The position numbers and the translations under genes were made by a program. From the NCBI GenBank assembly GCA_007133615.1, contig SLMJ01000099.1:1-32817 (forward strand): a DNA stretch of 32,817 bases, in the 5' to 3' direction. The notes beneath the pieces were generated by a model. That model made no database searches. It worked only from the letters and a program-made list of their open reading frames with translations, and had not been told where the DNA came from. How positions within the stretch are numbered: the stretch's first letter is position 1; the number at the start of each line of letters is the position of its first letter. This document shows positions 8,024 to 16,706 of the stretch, one piece after another. Origin of the DNA: Thermomicrobiaceae bacterium. GTDB lineage: Bacteria; Chloroflexota; Chloroflexia; Thermomicrobiales; Thermomicrobiaceae.

Positions 8024-9952
8024 ATGCCATTCACGACCGCTGAGCCCTTACTCCGCAACATCGAGCTTCTCACCGGGGTCGAGGTTCGGCCACTCAGAGA
8101 AGTCAGTGCGGATGTCCAGCGGGCAGCATTGCAACACGTTCTGGGGGTCAGGACCGGGAGCGTGGAATTTCGCGCCGGAGACGGGCTCCACTACATCGGG
8201 TCCCGCTATTCGGATCAGCCCTCGTCGATTATCATCGCCGGCCCGTTTCGTCCAGTGGACGAAGAGGGTGACGAATCAGTTCCCCGAACCGACGATCACG
8301 AGCGTTCGCTTCTCAAGGAGGCCCTGAACAACGCGGCTTGGGGTCTCGCGATCATTGATGAAGAAAAACGAGAACGGCTCGAAGTCTCTGGCCAGTTTGA
8401 GCTGATGAGCAGTGCGATCATTGCGATTACCGGTGAACTGTCGCTGGAAAACGTGCTAAACCGCATCGTAGAGCTTGCCCGTTCGGTCTCAGGAGCCAAG
8501 TACGCGGCACTCGGCGTTCCGGGAGCTGGTGGTGACCTGGAGTCGTTCATCACCGCGGGAATCGGACCGGCGGAGAAAGAGGCAATCGGGGATCTCCCAC
8601 GCGGGAGAGGAGTCCTCGGGGCGCTGATGACCGAACGCCGATCGATGCGGATGCGGGACATTTCACAGCATCCGTCTTCAGTCGGGTTTCCGGCAAATCA
8701 TCCGCCGATGCGCAGTTTCCTCGGCGTGCCGATCCGTGCCCGGGGCAAAGTGCTCGGCAACCTCTATCTCACCGAAAAGCGATTTGCCGATGAATTCACC
8801 GCCGAAGATGAGCGACTGGTTGAACTTCTGGCGAGGCACGCGGCTGTCGCCATCGAGAATGCCCAGCTCTATGCCAGTCTGGAATCTCAGGAGGAGCGAC
8901 TCCGCTTCATCATTGACCAGTTACCCGAGGCAGTTGTTCTGGTTGAATCTGAGCCGGAGCGGCTGACGATGGCAAATAGACAAGCCTCGCTGCTCCTGGG
9001 TTGGGACCTGTCTGGATCAATTCCCCTGGAAGAATTCCTGGCCAGGAATCCGCGCTACTCTCCAACCGGAGAGCGCATACCCGTCGATGAGATTCCAGTA
9101 GTGCGATCGCTCAGATACGGCGAAACCGTCACGAGGAGTGAGATCAATCTGGTTCGAGAAGACGGGAGCCATCTGACGTTGCTGGTCAATTCCGCACCAT
9201 TGCGACAACCGGATGGATTGATTCGGGCAGCCGCGCTGGTGTTTCAGGACATCACCCTTCTGAAAGACGCCGAACAACTCAAAGACGATTTTCTCTCACT
9301 TGTCTCGCATGAACTCAGAACGCCGTTGACCACAATTCACGGGGGATCGTATCTCCTGATGGAGTCGGGTCTCGACCTCGAGCAGGAGACGCGATCCGAG
9401 ATCCTGACCGATATCTTTTCGGAGAGTAAACGGCTTGCAAACCTTGTCGAGAACATGGTCCAGCTCGCCAACATCCGCGCCGGGAGATTCAAGATCGATT
9501 CCGAGCCGATCAACGTCCGGCTTCTCATTCAGCGCTCCTTGCGCGGTATCGATGCCAACTCCTCTGGTCGTCCAATACGCATCGCAGACGTTCAAGACGT
9601 CCTGGCAACCGGCGATGTAGACAGCCTCGATCAGGTTGTTCGAAACCTCGTCCAGAACGCGATCAAGTATGTCCCGGACGACTCGCCAATCGATATCTCC
9701 GCAGATACGCAGGATGACGTCGTCGTCATTAGCGTACGCGACTACGGACGAGGAGTAGATCCTCAGGATCTGCCGCTCCTCTTCGACCGTTTCCAGCGTG
9801 GGCGGGACAAAGCGACAACCGCCGGCATGGGGCTCGGCCTGTACCTGTCGCGGATGATCGTTGAAGCACATGGCGGGCAGTTGTGGCTCGAACTGCCAGA
9901 AGACGGCGGGTCCCGATTTCGGTTCAGCCTGCCAGTGCTTCTCGATGACTGA
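8024..9952 (+). CDS. Sensor histidine kinase (N-terminal unknown domain, GAF, PAS, HisKA, HATPase_c)
   Basis: DevS/DosS-like GAF (HPSSVGFPANHPPMRSFLGVPI), SHELRTPLTTIHGG H-box, NLVQNAIKY N-box, DYGRGV, GMGLGLYLS; 3 nt after the response regulator. Confidence 0.96.
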   Translation: MPFTTAEPLLRNIELLTGVEVRPLREVSADVQRAALQHVLGVRTGSVEFRAGDGLHYIGSRYSDQPSSIIIAGPFRPVDEEGDESVPRTDDHERSLLKEALNNAAWGLAIIDEEKRERLEVSGQFELMSSAIIAITGELSLENVLNRIVELARSVSGAKYAALGVPGAGGDLESFITAGIGPAEKEAIGDLPRGRGVLGALMTERRSMRMRDISQHPSSVGFPANHPPMRSFLGVPIRARGKVLGNLYLTEKRFADEFTAEDERLVELLARHAAVAIENAQLYASLESQEERLRFIIDQLPEAVVLVESEPERLTMANRQASLLLGWDLSGSIPLEEFLARNPRYSPTGERIPVDEIPVVRSLRYGETVTRSEINLVREDGSHLTLLVNSAPLRQPDGLIRAAALVFQDITLLKDAEQLKDDFLSLVSHELRTPLTTIHGGSYLLMESGLDLEQETRSEILTDIFSESKRLANLVENMVQLANIRAGRFKIDSEPINVRLLIQRSLRGIDANSSGRPIRIADVQDVLATGDVDSLDQVVRNLVQNAIKYVPDDSPIDISADTQDDVVVISVRDYGRGVDPQDLPLLFDRFQRGRDKATTAGMGLGLYLSRMIVEAHGGQLWLELPEDGGSRFRFSLPVLLDD

Positions 9953-10053
9953 CCGGCGGCCCGCGATTTGCAGTGAACTGAGTGGGCTCTGAAGCCACTA
10001 CGCAATGAATGCGTCAATAAGTTGATTAGCAGCGATTCAGAAAGGGGCCACTT

Positions 10054-10551
10054 GTGGCAGGAATCGGACAGTCGAAAGACATTCTTGGAACGAATAACTC
10101 CGATCAGCGAGAGAAAATCGTCAATCTCCTGACAGTCGCGTACTGGATGGAAATCGAAACGGTCATGAACTACATCCAGGCCTCGACGAACCTTGACGGT
10201 GTACGCGCCGAGGAGATCGCCGAATCGCTACGCGGCGACGTCCAGGAAGAACTGGCGCACGCTCAGCGGTTTGCCCAGCGGATCAAGGACCTCTACGGAA
10301 CGGTCCCGGGTTCAGCTGAATTCAGCGCCGAGCAGCGCTTCCTGCAGCCACCGCAGAAGTCGACTGACGTCGTCAGCGTGATTAAAGGCGTGATGGAAGC
10401 CGAAAAAGGCGCGCTCGAGCAGTACAACAAGATCATCGAGGCGTGCGAGGGTGTCGACTGGGTCACCCAGGACATGGTCGTTGCGATTCTGGAGGATGAA
10501 CAGAATCACTACCGTACATTCGAATCATTCCTGAAGGAATACGAAGACTGA
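10054..10551 (+). CDS. Ferritin-like / bacterioferritin family protein
   Basis: 165 aa from GTG; helical ferritin-like residues MEIETVMNYIQAS...EELAHAQRF...EAEKGALEQYNKII...EDEQNHYRTFESFL; SD aaagggg. Confidence 0.88.
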   Translation: MAGIGQSKDILGTNNSDQREKIVNLLTVAYWMEIETVMNYIQASTNLDGVRAEEIAESLRGDVQEELAHAQRFAQRIKDLYGTVPGSAEFSAEQRFLQPPQKSTDVVSVIKGVMEAEKGALEQYNKIIEACEGVDWVTQDMVVAILEDEQNHYRTFESFLKEYED

Positions 10552-10580
10552 TCACCCGGTTCCACATTGATCGAGATCAA

Positions 10581-10614
10581 AAGAGCCCGGCCAGGTGTAC
10601 CTGGTCGGGCTCTT
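10581..10614 (+). terminator. Intrinsic-type terminator hairpin after the ferritin-like gene
   Basis: AAGAGCCCGGCCAGGT-GT-ACCTGGTCGGGCTCTT, nearly perfect 16-bp inverted repeat (one G-U), weakly T-rich tail. Confidence 0.8.
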
Positions 10615-10639
10615 CGTTTGCTCCCGTGTCGGTTACCGC

Positions 10640-10942
10640 TCAGGTGCGCATAGACGTCGCAGCCGGATCGGTCAATGGAGGCATCGTACGGGCCTGCTGG
10701 AGATGCGGATGCTGGCCTGTCAGTACGCGGGCGATCAAGTCGCCAATCGCCTCATCACGGCTCGTGCCCGAACCGACGATCATTCGGCACGTAGCGCTCG
10801 TACACGGTCTCGACTCTTCGCCGTCGAAAGACACAACCCCGATCGCATTCCACCGATCCGGGGACGGCTCACGGACATAGAAACTGACCCGAACGGCGCC
10901 AACCTGGATCGTCGTATGTGCCTGTGCTGCGTCGCCTCTCAT
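10640..10942 (-). CDS. Hypothetical protein (100 aa)
   Basis: Start ATG at 10942 preceded by the SD-like AGGAAGG on the minus strand; the track ORF is longer (to 11014); no family recognised. Confidence 0.5.
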   Translation of the reverse strand: MRGDAAQAHTTIQVGAVRVSFYVREPSPDRWNAIGVVSFDGEESRPCTSATCRMIVGSGTSRDEAIGDLIARVLTGQHPHLQQARTMPPLTDPAATSMRT

Positions 10943-11281
10943 CACTGCCCTTCCTGATCTCGGGCGAAGGTCCCGAACTGACCCCGGAAAACAAACGCCG
11001 ATGCATAATGGCAATCAGCTCACTCCGAAGATAGCTATCCAATGCTAAGAGATGCATTACGCGCAGCGTGTCAACGTTACGCAATCGTTACAACCCCTGA
11101 TTCCACCTGAATCGCTGCGGCTGTTCACGGCACCTTTAGACGAATTCCGGCTGCACTGTAACTGTTCTGTCACACTGGAGAACAAGCTGTCATCACCGCT
11201 GAACCAGTCATCAGGCACCATGACAGCGGATGGTCTGCTACCATCAGCGAATCTGGTATCTAACGAAAGGCCACGAGGAAC

Positions 11282-12148
11282 ATGATTGGCACAGTCGTTG
11301 TCCCACTGGATGGATCAGAGCTATCCGAGCGCGCCCTGGTATACGGCGTCACGATCGCGGAGAGAACCGGAGCGCCACTTCTCCTCCTGAGGATCGCCCG
11401 GATCGGCGCAGACGAGCCCGAAGTTGCCGAAATCCGCGATTACCTGCGTAAGGTTGCGGCTCGCGTACCGGGCAGGGTTCAGTTCGAAGTGGAGCGAGGT
11501 CGCCCCGCCGAGAGCATTGTTCGGCTGGCAAAGGAAGCGGGCGACCCGATGATCGTTATGTCGACGCACGGCCGTGGCGGTTTTCGTCGCTGGATGACCG
11601 GTAGCGTTGCCGACGAAGTCGTTCGCGGGGCCGGGGAGCCGGTGTTGCTAGTCCGGGGCGACCAGGAACTCCCGTCAGTCGATCAGTTCGAGATACAGAA
11701 CATCCTGCTCCCGGTTGACGGCTCGCCTTACTCTGAGTCCGCGATCGATTATGCCGTCTCCATCGCGCGAGTCTTCAACAGCACGATCCACCTGCTTCGC
11801 GTCGTCGACACTCCATCTGCGTACGCAATGCTTAGCCGGCACATGGAGGCCGCCGCAACAGGCGATATTCTCGATGAGATCATCGATTCGATGCGAAAAG
11901 AAGCCACCGAGTATCTACAAAAGACTGCGGAGAAGGTCAGCTCATACGGTATTGAAGTAAAAACTGCGACGCCGGAAGGCTATCCTGGAGAACAGTTGAT
12001 CGAGTACGAACGACGGGGATTCTTCCAGCTCGTGGTTATGGCAACGGCGGGTCGCAGCGGCGTTAGCAGAGTCGTTTTTGGTAGCGTTGCCGAGCGTGTT
12101 CTCAAGCTCGGACGATCGCCGGTCATGATGATCAGGCCGCCTGAGTAG
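11282..12148 (+). CDS. Universal stress protein with two UspA domains
   Basis: 288 aa; VVPLDGSELSERAL, STHGRGGFRRWMTGSVADEVVRGAGEPVLLVR, LLPVDGSPYSESAIDYA, FGSVAERVLKLGRSPVMMI. Confidence 0.93.
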   Translation: MIGTVVVPLDGSELSERALVYGVTIAERTGAPLLLLRIARIGADEPEVAEIRDYLRKVAARVPGRVQFEVERGRPAESIVRLAKEAGDPMIVMSTHGRGGFRRWMTGSVADEVVRGAGEPVLLVRGDQELPSVDQFEIQNILLPVDGSPYSESAIDYAVSIARVFNSTIHLLRVVDTPSAYAMLSRHMEAAATGDILDEIIDSMRKEATEYLQKTAEKVSSYGIEVKTATPEGYPGEQLIEYERRGFFQLVVMATAGRSGVSRVVFGSVAERVLKLGRSPVMMIRPPE

Positions 12149-12238
12149 ACCTCAACAGATTGACGTACCGCTCATACCGCGCTACACCTTTCATCAGTGA
12201 CCAGGTATTTTGCGTTCACGGAGGAGAGGGATTCCGGG

Positions 12239-12658
12239 ATGGACAGGGTTCGAATCACCGTCGGAGATCTGCAGTTCGTTGCACGATTTGAGAACGATGC
12301 AGCACCTGAGACATGTGCTGCGTTCAAGGAACTGCTTCCATACCATCAGAAGCTGATCCAGGCTCGCTGGAGTGGTGAGTCGGCCTGGATCCCGCTCGGG
12401 GAATTCAAGCTCGGGGTCGGATTCGAAAATCATCTGAGTTATCCGGCCCCCGGCCACATCCTCTTCTATCCCGGTGGATACTCGGAAACCGAGATACTCT
12501 TTCCATACGGACCCTCCTGCTTCGCCAGCAAGATGGGCCAGCTGGCCGGGAATCACTTTCTGACCATCGTCGAGGGACTCGAGCGGTTGCCAGAAGCGGG
12601 CCGCCGAGTGGTCTGGAACGGCGCTCAGGACATCAGCTTCCTCCCGATTGAGAGCTGA
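12239..12658 (+). CDS. DUF3830-like (cyclophilin-like fold) protein
   Basis: MDRVRITVGDLQFVARFENDAAPETCAAFKELLPYHQKLIQARWSGESAWIPLG resembles DUF3830; GGAGGAG upstream of ATG 12239. Family assignment from memory. Confidence 0.65.
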   Translation: MDRVRITVGDLQFVARFENDAAPETCAAFKELLPYHQKLIQARWSGESAWIPLGEFKLGVGFENHLSYPAPGHILFYPGGYSETEILFPYGPSCFASKMGQLAGNHFLTIVEGLERLPEAGRRVVWNGAQDISFLPIES

Positions 12659-12662
12659 CGCA

Positions 12663-13439
12663 GTGGCGGGTGACCGGAACCGATTCACGGAGCAATGGGA
12701 TGCGGTCGACCCGTTTGACCCCGATTATCCCCACCTCTGGATCAAGATCGAGCATCTGGGTCGTTATCTGTTTGCCCGAAACGTGTTGCAATCCCGGGGC
12801 GTCAAAACGGTCGCAGATATGGGGTGTGGGGCCGGCTACGGGAGCAGAATTCTCGCTGACGCGGCGGATACCGTAATTGCCGTAGATGAGAACCGAGAAG
12901 CGATTGAATCCCTCCTGTCACTGGCAGATGATCGCATCAAACCAACCAGACTGTCGTTCGGTAGCGACTCACTGGTAGAAGGCCTCGAGACTGAACCGCT
13001 GGACGCAATCGTGTGCTTCGAGACGCTCGAGCACCTCATCGACCCGTTGTCGATGCTGGGCGAATTCGCGGAACTGCTCAGGCCTGGCGGTACGCTGATT
13101 CTCTCGGTTCCAAACAGTGTGGTCGAGCGTCTCGACGATGTCGGACTACTCACCAACCCGGTGCACCAACGCATGTTCACGATTGATTCGATTCGGGAAC
13201 TGATTGAGCAGTCCGGGTTCCAGATCCGCTCGGTTGCGGGCCAGCCGATTGCGGCGACAATACATCAGAACGAAACACGATTGATCCGACGCAAGCAGCT
13301 TGACGGTCGGGTCGGCGATGAGCCGAGCCTGCATGATCCGGCGTTGCTTGAACGCCTTGCGCTAACAGTAGGTTATCCGGAGCCGCGAGACGTTGAGCGA
13401 TCGTACTCGATCATTATCGTCGCCGAACGCGCCACGTGA
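12663..13439 (+). CDS. Class I SAM-dependent methyltransferase
   Basis: VADMGCGAGYGSRILADAADTVIAVDENREAIE, DAIVCFETLEHLIDP, LRPGGTLILSVPN; GTG start 4 nt after the DUF3830 stop. Confidence 0.88.
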   Translation: MAGDRNRFTEQWDAVDPFDPDYPHLWIKIEHLGRYLFARNVLQSRGVKTVADMGCGAGYGSRILADAADTVIAVDENREAIESLLSLADDRIKPTRLSFGSDSLVEGLETEPLDAIVCFETLEHLIDPLSMLGEFAELLRPGGTLILSVPNSVVERLDDVGLLTNPVHQRMFTIDSIRELIEQSGFQIRSVAGQPIAATIHQNETRLIRRKQLDGRVGDEPSLHDPALLERLALTVGYPEPRDVERSYSIIIVAERAT

Positions 13440-13518
13440 GATAACCCGGAGGAGTGCAGAGGCTGCTACGATGCCAGAGCACAGCAGTCCAGCTTGATTG
13501 AATGGAGGTCAACCCGGT

Positions 13519-14817
13519 ATGGCAAAGCAACGTCTTGACCGTCGCGCGGAGAAAGTGTTGGCAGGAGGCGTCAGCGCGTCAATGCGTTATCACCCGTATC
13601 TGGAACGTACGGTCTATGTCACGCACGGCGATGGTGCGTACGTCTGGGATGACCAGGGCAACAAGCTGCTCGATTTCAACAACTCGAACGGCGCTACGAT
13701 GCTCGGGCACAAATACCCGGCTGTTCAGGAAGCAATGCAGGAACTTCTGAGCAAGGGCCCGGTTACCGCTGGAGAATCGGAAGAGCACGTGAAGCTTGCC
13801 GAACGCCTCTGCAAGATGATCCCGAGCGCCGAGCGGGTGCGGTATGCATCCACCGGCACCGAAGCGACCTCATTGGCACTCCGTATTGCGCGCCATGTCA
13901 CCGGTCGCGACAAGTTCGTGAAGTTCAATGGCCACTTCCACGGACTTTCGGACGCGTTCCTGTTTCAGCCTCGGGATACCTTCCACGCCAGCGCACAACC
14001 TCAACCGGTGTCTGGCGGCATTCCAATGCATTACGCGTTCGACTCGCTCAGCGTATCCTGGAACGACAAAGAAGCTTTTGATCATCTCATGGAGCGCGAG
14101 GGGAGCCACGTCGCAGCGATCATCTGTGAACCCGTCTGGTACAACGCCGGGTGTGTTCCTCCCGATGACGGCTTCCTGCAGCACCTGCGGGAGGCGGCTG
14201 ATCAGCACGGCTGTGTGCTCATTTTCGACGAAGTCCTGTCCGGGTTCCGGATGGCGCCGGGCGGTGCCCAGGAACACTATGGGGTAACGCCAGATATCAC
14301 CACACTCGCAAAGGCTCTGGCGAACGGGATGCCGCTGTCCGCGATCGTCGGAAAGGCCGAATACATGGAGGAACTGGCCCCGAACGGCCCCGTCGCGCAC
14401 AGCGGAACGTATTCGGGTCACCCGCTCGCAATTGCTGCCGCAAACGCGGCGACCGACGTGCTCTCGAAGAAAAAGACCTACAACGACCTGAACAAGACAG
14501 CGAAGTGGTTCTACGAGCAGCTTCAGGAGAGTTTCGACGCCGCGAACATCCCGGTACGGGTGCAGGGACTCGGTGCGCGGTTTGGTATCTACTTCGATCG
14601 CGAAGAAGACGTTCGAACCAGTGAGGATGCAGCAACAAACGATCACAGGCTCAATGCGGCGTTCGTCAAAGGCTGCATCGAGCGTGGAATCTACTTCCAT
14701 GCGTACCGAACGGCCGGAGCGCCCGGCCATTCTGGAATCACGCTGTCCCACACGCGGGAACAGCTCGAAGATGCGCTGAACGTTATGCAGGATGTCGCCA
14801 AAACGCTGTCAAGGTAG
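13519..14817 (+). CDS. Class-III PLP aminotransferase (glutamate-1-semialdehyde aminomutase-like)
   Basis: GDGAYVWDDQGNKLLDFNNSNGATMLGH, STGTEATSLALRIAR, LIFDEVLSGFR, TTLAKALANGMPLSAIVGK; ATG 13519 after ggaggt. Confidence 0.93.
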   Translation: MAKQRLDRRAEKVLAGGVSASMRYHPYLERTVYVTHGDGAYVWDDQGNKLLDFNNSNGATMLGHKYPAVQEAMQELLSKGPVTAGESEEHVKLAERLCKMIPSAERVRYASTGTEATSLALRIARHVTGRDKFVKFNGHFHGLSDAFLFQPRDTFHASAQPQPVSGGIPMHYAFDSLSVSWNDKEAFDHLMEREGSHVAAIICEPVWYNAGCVPPDDGFLQHLREAADQHGCVLIFDEVLSGFRMAPGGAQEHYGVTPDITTLAKALANGMPLSAIVGKAEYMEELAPNGPVAHSGTYSGHPLAIAAANAATDVLSKKKTYNDLNKTAKWFYEQLQESFDAANIPVRVQGLGARFGIYFDREEDVRTSEDAATNDHRLNAAFVKGCIERGIYFHAYRTAGAPGHSGITLSHTREQLEDALNVMQDVAKTLSR

Positions 14818-14820
14818 AGC

Positions 14821-14862
14821 CGAACGCGGCGGCTGAAGCACTAAGCCGCCGTTCGCGCTTTT
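14821..14862. terminator. Terminator hairpin between convergent genes
   Basis: CGAAC(GC)GGCGGCT-loop-AGCCGCCGTTCG followed by CGCTTTTC, between the + aminotransferase and the - SDR genes. Confidence 0.7.
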
Positions 14863-14877
14863 CCTCAGGAGTATGAG

Positions 14878-15633
14878 TCACGACTCTCCGGCAGCGTCAA
14901 TCTTCCGGTAGCGAGGTGGCAAATGTTCGTCCGCGTTGTCGACCGGACCATACCCGAGATCAACGACCGCATCGGAAATGTCCCAGGTTCGCGAGGTATT
15001 GCCGGAGATCGCGTAGTACGTGGCGTAGCCAACGTCACTCTCGAGACACCGCCAGACCAGTTGCCCGAAATCGCGCGGGCTCAACCACATGTACCGGGCG
15101 ATCTCGTCCCGCGGCTCCGGTCCGTAGGCGCCGATTCGCAGGTTGATGAACGACATCCCGTAACGATCGTAATAGTGTCGCCCGAGCGTCTCACCGAACG
15201 CTTTGGAAACGCCGTAGAGCGAGTCCGGGCGGACCGGCTGGCTGGAATAGACCGGCCAGTTCTCGTCCCGGTCGTTCATGCCCATAACATGATTGGTCGA
15301 AGCAAAGACGACACGCTTTACACCGGCCTGCCGCGCTGACTCATACACGTTGTAGAGTCCCTCGATGTTCGCGCGATTGACGCGGTCCCATGGCGTCGTC
15401 ACTGCCGGTTCACCGGCAAGGTGGACTACCGAGTCGATCCCATCCATTGCAGGGCGAATCTGATCGAAGTCGGCGATGTCGGCGATGAGATAGTCATCAA
15501 CGGCAGGATCTTCCGGAACCGTCCGGTTGAAATGCAATCTCAGATCGTATCGATCCTTCAGAAATCCGGTCAGGTCCTGGCCTATCCGTCCAGCGGCCCC
15601 GGTAATGAGTACGCGGCGTCTGCCTTCCGGCAT
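14878..15633 (-). CDS. NAD-dependent epimerase/dehydratase, uronate dehydrogenase-like (copy 2)
   Basis: VLITGAAGRIGQDLT, VVFASTNHVMG, SLYGVSKAFGE (YxxxK), 251 aa. Confidence 0.85.
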   Translation of the reverse strand: MPEGRRRVLITGAAGRIGQDLTGFLKDRYDLRLHFNRTVPEDPAVDDYLIADIADFDQIRPAMDGIDSVVHLAGEPAVTTPWDRVNRANIEGLYNVYESARQAGVKRVVFASTNHVMGMNDRDENWPVYSSQPVRPDSLYGVSKAFGETLGRHYYDRYGMSFINLRIGAYGPEPRDEIARYMWLSPRDFGQLVWRCLESDVGYATYYAISGNTSRTWDISDAVVDLGYGPVDNADEHLPPRYRKIDAAGES

Positions 15634-15635
15634 GA

Positions 15636-16400
15636 TCAGCTCCCCGCCTGTCCGTCATTGAACGAGGCATGCCCGTATTTCGGCGGCATGTGCTCGTCTG
15701 CGTCATCTTCTGGCCGGTATCCCAATCGAACGATCGAGTCCGTAATATCCCAGTTGCGACTGCTGTTGCCGGAGATCGCGTAGAAGGTTCCATAACCGAC
15801 GTCGCTCTCGATGGCCCGCCAGCAGAGCTGCGCAAAATCTCTCGGGCTCAACCACATGTACCGAGCAATCTCATCCTCGGGTTTTTCCAGGAACCAGCCG
15901 ATTCTGAAGTTGATAACGGACATGCCGTACCGGTCGTGATAATGCCTGCCCAGCGTTTCGCCAAAGGCCTTCGTGACGCCGTAGAGCGAATCTGGCCGCA
16001 CCGGTTGATCCGCGTAGATCGGCCAGGCAGTGTCCCGGTCGTACATCCCCATCACATGGTTGGTCGACGCAAACAGAATCCGCCGCACGCCTGCCTTTCG
16101 CGCGGATTCGTAAACGTTGAACTGTCCCTGAACGTTCGCCTCGTGAACGTCTGCCCACTCGGCTCGCCACGATGGCTGCCCGGCTAGATGAATGATCGAA
16201 TCAACACCCTCCATCGCCGGGGCTATCGCGTCGTAGTCCGCAATGTTAGCGACAACGTAGTCGTCAACCAGCGGCTGGTCCGGAACGGTGCGGTTGAAAT
16301 GAAGCCGCAAGTCGTAACGATCCCCGAGCCGTCTGGTCAGTTCAGTGCCGATCCGCCCGGCAGCGCCGGTAATCAACACCTTCCGTTTTGTCGCGCTCAT
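15636..16400 (-). CDS. NAD-dependent epimerase/dehydratase, uronate dehydrogenase-like (copy 1)
   Basis: VLITGAAGRIGTELT, ILFASTNHVMG, SLYGVTKAFGE; close paralogue of 14878-15633, 2-nt intergenic gap. Confidence 0.87.
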   Translation of the reverse strand: MSATKRKVLITGAAGRIGTELTRRLGDRYDLRLHFNRTVPDQPLVDDYVVANIADYDAIAPAMEGVDSIIHLAGQPSWRAEWADVHEANVQGQFNVYESARKAGVRRILFASTNHVMGMYDRDTAWPIYADQPVRPDSLYGVTKAFGETLGRHYHDRYGMSVINFRIGWFLEKPEDEIARYMWLSPRDFAQLCWRAIESDVGYGTFYAISGNSSRNWDITDSIVRLGYRPEDDADEHMPPKYGHASFNDGQAGS

Positions 16401-16424
16401 AACAATCCCAACTCCCGATTCTGA

Positions 16425-16652
16425 CTATTCAGTTGGCTGACCAGACTCGTCCCTGAGCTTCTCCAGTTGCGCGCGTGTATCGGCGAGCAACTGGTGGACC
16501 TGCTCCATCGTCTTGCGATCTCCGTCTGACATCCGGACATGGTGAACATAGTGATCAGCACGTTCCTCCAATACCTGCAGTTGCTCACGGAGCGGCCCGA
16601 TCAATGCATACGGATACTGCTGATCAACGTGGTCGAAATACTCCGGTCTCAT
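16425..16652 (-). CDS. Hypothetical small helical protein (75 aa)
   Basis: Fits between SMP-30 and SDR genes on the same strand; predicted helical, charged sequence. Confidence 0.5.
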   Translation of the reverse strand: MRPEYFDHVDQQYPYALIGPLREQLQVLEERADHYVHHVRMSDGDRKTMEQVHQLLADTRAQLEKLRDESGQPTE

Positions 16653-16706
16653 CTGAAAGCCCTTCCCGTCGGTACTATCGATCCGATCTCCCGGTCAGCA
16701 CGTAAC

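Noticed and set aside
10595-10957. 120-aa plus-strand ORF after the ferritin-like gene
   Set aside because: Begins inside a strong terminator hairpin and overlaps the better-supported minus-strand ORF.
13870-14751. 293-aa minus-strand ORF antisense to the aminotransferase
   Set aside because: Explained by GC-rich codon bias; the plus strand encodes an unambiguous class-III aminotransferase.
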